From the NCBI GenBank assembly GCA_013152995.1, contig JAADFH010000003.1, positions 1-10,420 on the forward strand: DNA of 10,420 nt, read 5' to 3'. How positions within the stretch are numbered: position 1 is the first letter of the stretch; each line of letters opens with the position of its first letter. The DNA is from Methanobacteriota archaeon. Lineage in GTDB: Archaea; Hydrothermarchaeota; Hydrothermarchaeia; Hydrothermarchaeales; BMS3B. The notes beneath the pieces are model-generated. The model searched no databases. It was not told the DNA's origin and saw only the letters and a list, made by a program, of their open reading frames with translations. The position numbers and the translations under genes were made by a program. Shown piece after piece: positions 6,746 to 10,420 of this stretch.

Positions 6746-7425
6746 TGAGCACGAGAAGGTTCGTTATACCCGGTGAGGAGGTGGCGAGCGGAAGGGTGAA
6801 GCTGGGTGAGGGTGTGTACAGGGAGGGAGACAGGGTTTACGCTGCGGTGCTGGGGCTGCTGGACACAAGCAGGGGTGTGGTGAGGGTGGTGTCCTTAGCG
6901 GGGCGGTACTATCCGAAGGTTGGAGATTTTGTGATAGGCACGGTTACCGGCACAATCTACGAGACCGCATGGAGCGTGGATATAGCCAGCCCCTACACCG
7001 CGATACTCAACTCCTCAGACTTCCACAGGGAGGTGGACCCCTTCAGAACCCCGCTGATGAAGGTGATGAAGCCAGGAACTGCAATCTACGCCTACGTGAG
7101 GGAGGTGGCACCCACGAAGGGTGTGTACCTCACCATGAAGCAGCGGGGGTGCAGGATTCTGAGGGGAGGCAGGCTCATAGAGATTTCGCCGGCGAAGGTG
7201 CCCAGGGTTATAGGCAGGAAGCGCTCAATGCTGGGAATGCTTGCAAGGGAGACGGGATGCAGGATTCTGGTGGGTCAGAACGGCATAATATGGGTGTCGT
7301 GCAAGAGCATGGGCATGGCTGACCTGGTTGAGAGGGCTGTGAGGAAGATTGAGGCTGAGGCACACACTTCAGGGTTAACTGACAGGATTAAGGAGATGAT
7401 AGTTCGCGAGAGGGAAAGGGTATGA
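6745..7425 (+). CDS. rrp4: Exosome complex RNA-binding subunit Rrp4
   Basis: The 226-residue protein has the three-domain layout of archaeal Rrp4: an N-terminal domain with '[11 protein letters not shown]' (6-16), an S1 domain (about 56-132) beginning '[33 protein letters not shown]', and a KH domain (about 145-205) with '[20 protein letters not shown]' and 'VGQNGIIWV' (176-184). Rrp4 forms a trimeric cap on the Rrp41/Rrp42 ring, binding RNA and guiding it into the channel. The KH loop reads GRKR instead of the GxxG pattern expected in this family. A GTG directly upstream (6742) is in frame, but the ATG at 6745 is preferred because it forms TGATG with the SBDS stop and sits eight bases after GGAGG. 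The stop overlaps the Rrp41 start by four bases (ATGA). Confidence 0.95.
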   Translation: MSTRRFVIPGEEVASGRVKLGEGVYREGDRVYAAVLGLLDTSRGVVRVVSLAGRYYPKVGDFVIGTVTGTIYETAWSVDIASPYTAILNSSDFHREVDPFRTPLMKVMKPGTAIYAYVREVAPTKGVYLTMKQRGCRILRGGRLIEISPAKVPRVIGRKRSMLGMLARETGCRILVGQNGIIWVSCKSMGMADLVERAVRKIEAEAHTSGLTDRIKEMIVRERERV

Positions 7426-8150
7426 AGGCTGGTGAACCGGAAGAGTTTATTGTGGATGGCAGAAGGCTGGATGGCAGGCGCGTGGATGAGCTGAGACCGC
7501 TGAAGATAGAGGCGGGTGTGCTGAAGCGTGCTGACGGCTCGGCTTACGTGGAGTGGGGCGGTAACAAGGTGCTGGCGGCATGCTACGGTCCAAAGGAGAT
7601 TCATCCCAGGCATGAGGCTAATCCGAAGCGTGCGGTGCTGCGCACCTACTACAGCATGGCGCCTTTCTCGGTGTACGAGCGCAAGCGTCCAGGTCCAGAC
7701 AGGCGGAGCATGGAGATTTCCAAGGTGACGAGGCAGGCGCTGGAGAGTGTGGTGTTCACCCACCTCTACCCCATGACCGCCATAGATGTGTTCATAGAGA
7801 TTCTGCAGGCTCAGGCTGGCACTAGGTGCGCGGGCATAACCGCCGCAAGTGTGGCGCTCGCGGATGCTGGAATACCAATGAGGGACCTGGTGCCCGCGTG
7901 CGCCGCAGGCAAGGTGGGTGGACACATAGTGCTGGACCTGTTTGATATTGAGGACAACTACGGTGAGGCTGACCTGCCAGTTGCCATAGTGCCGAGAACG
8001 GGCGAGGTGTGCCTGATGCAGATGGACGGCAATCTGACCCAGGAGGAGTTTGAGCAGGCGTTTGAGCTTGCCATCAAGGGATGCATGCAGGTGTACGAGA
8101 AGCAGAAGGAGGCGCTGAAGAAGGTCTACGAGAAGAGGAGTGAGGAGTGA
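7422..8150 (+). CDS. rrp41: Exosome complex exonuclease subunit Rrp41 (catalytic)
   Basis: This 242-residue RNase PH-fold protein carries the archaeal Rrp41 hallmarks: '[44 protein letters not shown]', the Arg-rich loop '[10 protein letters not shown]' (87-96) that contacts RNA, the phosphate-site-type '[21 protein letters not shown]' (132-152), and '[11 protein letters not shown]', where Asp178 and Asp184 have the six-residue spacing of the catalytic aspartates in characterised archaeal Rrp41. It should be an active phosphorolytic 3'-5' exoribonuclease that can also add tails in reverse. It pairs with Rrp42 in a hexameric ring. The ATG overlaps the rrp4 stop (ATGA), and the TGA overlaps the next ATG (TGATG). 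The last 25 residues are a charged helix rich in Lys and Glu. Confidence 0.97.
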   Translation: MKAGEPEEFIVDGRRLDGRRVDELRPLKIEAGVLKRADGSAYVEWGGNKVLAACYGPKEIHPRHEANPKRAVLRTYYSMAPFSVYERKRPGPDRRSMEISKVTRQALESVVFTHLYPMTAIDVFIEILQAQAGTRCAGITAASVALADAGIPMRDLVPACAAGKVGGHIVLDLFDIEDNYGEADLPVAIVPRTGEVCLMQMDGNLTQEEFEQAFELAIKGCMQVYEKQKEALKKVYEKRSEE

Positions 8151-8941
8151 TGAACCAGGACATTATCGCAGACATAAAGAAGGATCACGTGGAGAAGCTG
8201 CTGGATGCGGGGAAGCGAGTGGATGGCAGGGGATTTGATGAGTACAGGAATATCAGCGTGGAGGTTGGAATTAACGAGCGTGCGGAGGGCTCGGCGCTGG
8301 TGACGCTGGGCAGGACCAAGGTGATGGTGGGTGTGAAGCTCTCGGTGGGCATGCCCTTCCCGGACATGCCGGACTCGGGGGTGCTCACAACCAATGCCGA
8401 GCTGATACCCCTCGCCAGCCCGAGCTTTGAGCGAGGTCCGCCGGATGAGGACACGGTGGAGCTCGCCAGAGTGGTGGACAGGGCTATAAGGGAGTCGGGG
8501 TGCATTGAGCTGGAGAAGCTGTGCATTGAGGAGGGCGAGCTGGTGTGGATTGTGTTCATTGACCTGCACCCGCTTGACTACGATGGAAACCTGTTTGACG
8601 CCTGCACCCTCGGCGCAATAGCGGCGCTCAAGAACACCTACATGCCGAAGCTTGAGGATGGAAAGGTGGACTACAAGACCAGGACGGAGGAGAAGCTGCC
8701 GGTCAGGGATACCCCCGTGGAGGTGACATACTGCAAGATTGGCAGGCACATCGTGCTGGACCCGTGCCTGGAGGAGGAGGAAGTGCTGGATGCCAGGCTG
8801 ACGGTGGGCTACAACGAGAAGGGGGAGATTGTGGCGATGCAGAAGGGTGGTAGCGGCACCTTCACGAAGGAGGAAATTGTTGACATTGTTAGGAAGGGCA
8901 GAGAGAAGGCTGAGTTTCTCAGGCAGCACATACCGGGGTGA
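8150..8941 (+). CDS. rrp42: Exosome complex subunit Rrp42 (non-catalytic ring partner)
   Basis: The 263-residue RNase PH-fold protein follows Rrp41 as in nearly all archaea. Family features are 'GKRVDGRGFDEYRNISVEVG' (21-40), 'AEGSALVTLGRTKVMVGVKL', 'GVLTTNAELIPLASPSFERGPPDEDTVELARVVDR' (77-111), 'VWIVFIDLHPLDYDGNLFDACTLGAIAAL' (132-160) and 'GGSGTFTKEEI'. At the place of the Rrp41 catalytic aspartates it has 'LDPCLEEEEVLDARLTVG', the usual inactive form; Rrp42 instead completes the RNA-binding channel and active-site neighbourhood of Rrp41. A GTG three bases upstream (8147) is in frame, but the ATG at 8150, which shares a base with the rrp41 stop, is the better start. Six bases separate its stop from the L37Ae start. 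Confidence 0.97.
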   Translation: MNQDIIADIKKDHVEKLLDAGKRVDGRGFDEYRNISVEVGINERAEGSALVTLGRTKVMVGVKLSVGMPFPDMPDSGVLTTNAELIPLASPSFERGPPDEDTVELARVVDRAIRESGCIELEKLCIEEGELVWIVFIDLHPLDYDGNLFDACTLGAIAALKNTYMPKLEDGKVDYKTRTEEKLPVRDTPVEVTYCKIGRHIVLDPCLEEEEVLDARLTVGYNEKGEIVAMQKGGSGTFTKEEIVDIVRKGREKAEFLRQHIPG

Positions 8942-8947
8942 AAGCTG

Positions 8948-9208
8948 ATGGGAAGAACCAAGAAGGTGGGCTCCGCAGGGAAGTTCGGTCCCAGGTACGG
9001 GATGAGGCTGAGAAGAAAGTGGGTGGAGGTGGACAGGAAGCAGAGGCAGCTGCACACCTGCATGGTGTGTGAGAAGAGGGGGGTTAGAAGGATTGCCTCG
9101 GGTATATGGGGATGCAGGAAGTGCGGCGCGAAGTTTGCGGGCGGCGCATACCTGCCGAGAACCGCTCCCGCGCTTGCGGCTGACAGAACGGTTAGGAAGG
9201 TGAGCTGA
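8948..9208 (+). CDS. rpl37ae: 50S ribosomal protein L37Ae
   Basis: This small basic protein of 86 residues starts 'MGRTKKVGSAGKFGPRYGMRLRRKWVEVD' and carries a zinc ribbon with Cys38, Cys41, Cys56 and Cys59 (CMVC ... CRKC), followed by 'FAGGAYLPRTA', matching L37Ae (eL43), a large-subunit protein of archaea and eukaryotes. The ribosome binding site is GGGGTGA, six bases before the ATG, formed by the end of rrp42. Its TGA shares a base with the RpoP start. The presence of a ribosomal protein between exosome and RNA polymerase subunits is the usual archaeal order. Confidence 0.96.
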   Translation: MGRTKKVGSAGKFGPRYGMRLRRKWVEVDRKQRQLHTCMVCEKRGVRRIASGIWGCRKCGAKFAGGAYLPRTAPALAADRTVRKVS

Positions 9209-9336
9209 TGTACGTGTGCGGTGCCTGCGGTAAGGAGGTGGAGCTGGAGGAGCAGCACGTGCGCTGCGCTTTCTGCGGGTATCGCGTGCTGTACAAGCCC
9301 AGACCGAAGGTGGTGAAGCGAGTCAAGGCGAGATGA
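9208..9336 (+). CDS. rpoP: DNA-directed RNA polymerase subunit P (Rpo12), small zinc-ribbon protein
   Basis: A 42-residue frame runs from an ATG that shares a base with the L37Ae stop (TGATG) to TGA at 9334-9336. It encodes 'MYVCGACGKEVELE' and 'VRCAFCGYRVLYKPRPKVVKRV'. Cys4, Cys7, Cys20 and Cys23 form the zinc ribbon, and 'RCxxCGxRVLYKxRP' is diagnostic of archaeal RpoP, the counterpart of eukaryotic Rpb12, which helps hold the polymerase assembly platform together and aids promoter opening. The gene is short enough to be missed by length cut-offs but is unmistakable. Its stop overlaps the next ATG by four bases (ATGA). Confidence 0.96.
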   Translation: MYVCGACGKEVELEEQHVRCAFCGYRVLYKPRPKVVKRVKAR

Positions 9337-9764
9337 CGCTGGTCACCACCTCCAGAAAGCCCTCTCCGAGAACAAGGACTTTCAGCAGGGACCTGGCGAG
9401 GGCTATCGGAGGGAGGTACCTTACCAGAGGCAAGGCGAACCTTGAGCATGTGTTCTCGCTGGATGAGCGTGTGGTGATTGTGAAGGAGAGGCGCGGGAAT
9501 CCGTCGCTTATTGAGGTTTATGTGAATGGGGAGAGGAGGTTCGCTCTTAAGCTGCGCAGGGCGATGCTGTGCAGGGAGCTGAAGCACAGCTATGGCTATG
9601 GCGAGGGGGAGCTGGCAGCGAGAGCGCAGAGGTGGCTCGGGGGCATGGTAAGGCAGCGGGGGAACTCGCTGCTTTTCGGCATGGCTGGTCCGGAGGTGGG
9701 GGTGGAGAAGGTGATTGAGGAGGAAGCGCAGGATGCTGAGGGGCTACGCAAGGCTGAGGCTTGA
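9333..9764 (+). CDS. Brix-domain ribosome biogenesis protein (archaeal Imp4/Mil type)
   Basis: The 143-residue product begins 'MTLVTTSRKPSPRTRTFSRDLARAIGGRYLTRGKANLEHV'; the TTSRKPS-RTR-F-DLA block and the later 'VVIVKERRGNPSLIEVYV' (47-64) are the signature of archaeal single-domain Brix proteins. These are related to eukaryotic Imp4, Rpf1 and Brx1, which act in pre-rRNA folding and processing; the archaeal role is inferred. It seems at the short end for the family and finishes with an acidic helix. Its start overlaps rpoP by four bases (ATGA), and its 3' end overlaps the Pcc1 gene by 32 bases in another frame. Location among exosome and ribosomal genes fits an rRNA maturation role. Confidence 0.85.
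   Translation: MTLVTTSRKPSPRTRTFSRDLARAIGGRYLTRGKANLEHVFSLDERVVIVKERRGNPSLIEVYVNGERRFALKLRRAMLCRELKHSYGYGEGELAARAQRWLGGMVRQRGNSLLFGMAGPEVGVEKVIEEEAQDAEGLRKAEA
9717..9723 (+). promoter_or_regulatory. Ribosome binding site deciding the Pcc1 start
   Basis: GAGGAGG lies nine bases before the ATG at 9733, inside the Brix gene. It supports that ATG over the in-frame TTG at 9715, which would add a six-residue Arg/Lys-rich leader. Confidence 0.6.
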
Positions 9765-9972
9765 GCTGGGAAATGAGAGGAGCGCAGAGGTGGTGCACTC
9801 GGCGGTGGTGCAGGAGGTGCTGGATGCACCGCAGGACAGGGCGAGGGTAAGGTTTATGAGGGACGGAAGCGTACTGGTTGTTGAGGTTGAGGCTGAGGAC
9901 GGCAGCGCTCTTAGAGCGTCGCTGTCGTCGGTGATGAGATGGATAAGGCTTGCAGATGAGTTAGGAGGTTGA
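9733..9972 (+). CDS. pcc1: KEOPS complex subunit Pcc1
   Basis: The 79-residue protein has the usual Pcc1 length and alpha/beta pattern: 'MLRGYARLRLELGNERSAEVVHSAVVQEV', a middle strand pair 'ARVRFMRDGSVLVVEVEAEDGSALRASL', and the final helix 'SSVMRWIRLADEL'. The 'LRAS(L)xSxxRWI' end is the typical family signature, with Ser where Asn is common. Pcc1 dimerises the KEOPS complex through Kae1 and helps tRNA binding during t6A37 modification. The other KEOPS genes are not in the window. The gene begins inside the Brix gene and stops three bases before prefoldin beta; Pcc1 next to prefoldin beta is a common archaeal pairing. Confidence 0.88.
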   Translation: MLRGYARLRLELGNERSAEVVHSAVVQEVLDAPQDRARVRFMRDGSVLVVEVEAEDGSALRASLSSVMRWIRLADELGG

Positions 9973-9975
9973 GAG

Positions 9976-10338
9976 ATGGAGCAGATTCCGCCGCAGGTGC
10001 AGCACCAGCTTGTGCAGCTTCAGCAGCTCCAGCAGCAGGCTGAGAGCATAGTGGCGCAGAGGATGCAGATGGAGCTTCAGCTCAAGGAGGTTGAGAGGGC
10101 GCTGAAGGAGGTTGAGCAGCTTGCAGAGGATGCGGAGGTGTACAAGAGTGTGGGCAGCCTGCTGGTGAGGAGCGAGAAGAGCAGGGTGGAGAGCGAGCTT
10201 AAGGAGAAGAAGGAGACGCTTGAGCTCAGGCTGAATACGCTGAAGAAGCAGGAGGAGAAGGTTAAGGCAAAGCTCACGGAGATGCAGACGAAGATACAGA
10301 ATGCGCTGAGGAGCAGGGCACAGCCGCAGGGCGGGTAG
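9976..10338 (+). CDS. pfdB: Prefoldin subunit beta
   Basis: At 120 residues with two long Gln/Glu/Lys-rich coiled-coil helices (about 1-48 and 72-112) flanking a beta-hairpin segment 'AEVYKSVGSLLVRSEKSRV', this is prefoldin beta. 'EQIPPQVQHQLVQLQQLQQQ' at the N-terminus and the 'VYKxVGxLLV' hairpin are diagnostic. Four beta and two alpha subunits form a jellyfish-shaped chaperone that captures unfolded proteins and passes them to the thermosome. AGGAGGT lies about six bases before the ATG. It is the last gene of the superoperon visible here; the alpha subunit gene is not in the window. Confidence 0.96.
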   Translation: MEQIPPQVQHQLVQLQQLQQQAESIVAQRMQMELQLKEVERALKEVEQLAEDAEVYKSVGSLLVRSEKSRVESELKEKKETLELRLNTLKKQEEKVKAKLTEMQTKIQNALRSRAQPQGG

Positions 10339-10380
10339 TATAGCAGCTATAGGCGTGGCTGATGCGCACCCGCAGCGGGC

Positions 10381-10418
10381 TGCTTTTGCCTGCCAGTTTT
10401 TATGCTGCCTGCTTTTCC
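10381..10418 (+). terminator. Oligo-T transcription terminator region
   Basis: Three T runs (CTGCTTTT, AGTTTTTA, TGCTTTTCC) follow within 40 bases of each other, about 45 bases after the prefoldin stop, and contrast with the T-poor coding DNA. Archaeal termination relies on such U-rich tracts. A short GC inverted repeat, CCCGCAGCGGG, lies just before at 10369-10379. Termination of the superoperon here is likely but the window ends at once. Confidence 0.5.
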
Positions 10419-10420
10419 TT

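Noticed and set aside
7275..7925. 216-codon minus-strand frame opposite rrp4/rrp41
   Set aside because: It is antisense to two certain genes, with no domain or ribosome binding site logic.
8126..9055. 309-codon open frame on the minus strand opposite rrp42 and L37Ae
   Set aside because: It lies antisense to two certain genes, its translation is a His/Leu/Pro-rich jumble without domains, and such frames arise from the codon bias of GC-rich genes.
1..10420. Insertion sequences, tRNA or rRNA genes, CRISPR arrays
   Set aside because: No transposase-like frame, no cloverleaf sequence and no repeated units were seen on either strand.

Overview
The window is archaeal chromosomal DNA, most likely from a euryarchaeon. 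The right two thirds is the conserved archaeal 'exosome superoperon', which joins RNase P, proteasome, exosome, ribosome and chaperone genes. Ribosome binding sites are archaeal GGTGA/GAGGTGA types, promoters are TATA-like, and arginine is mostly AGG/AGA. PsmA, SBDS, Rrp4 and Rrp42 look closest, from memory, to Archaeoglobus and methanogen (Methanosarcina-like) proteins. I cannot name a genus.

Layout. (1) 1-356: 3' end of pheT, plus strand. (2) 357-501: a short convergent gap with one TATA-like site. (3) 502-3430, minus strand: two overlapping genes for multi-pass GT-C-type membrane glycosyltransferases. The promoter-proximal one resembles a short STT3/AglB relative; the second is GT39/ArnT-like. 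(4) 3431-3535: a divergent promoter region. (5) 3536-10338, plus strand: thirteen tightly packed genes in the order L15e, RNase P Rpp30, RNase P Pop5, proteasome alpha, SBDS, Rrp4, Rrp41, Rrp42, L37Ae, RNA polymerase subunit P, Brix-domain protein, Pcc1 (KEOPS), prefoldin beta. (6) 10339-10420: oligo-T runs that look like the operon's end.

How the genes work together. Rpp30 and Pop5 are two protein subunits of RNase P (tRNA 5' processing). Rrp4, Rrp41 and Rrp42 form the RNA exosome: a catalytic Rrp41/Rrp42 ring with an Rrp4 cap. SBDS, the Brix protein, L15e and L37Ae serve ribosome assembly. RpoP is an RNA polymerase subunit, Pcc1 serves tRNA t6A modification, PsmA is the outer ring of the 20S proteasome and prefoldin beta is a chaperone. 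Most junctions are start/stop overlaps (TGATG, ATGA) or gaps of a few bases, so translational coupling is likely.

The superoperon itself is a known arrangement. The less ordinary items are the STT3-like protein whose WWDYG-equivalent motif is altered, the roughly 70-residue C-terminal tail on Pop5 with a CxxC motif in AT-richer DNA, and an altered GxxG loop in Rrp4. I saw no CRISPR array, mobile element, tRNA or rRNA.
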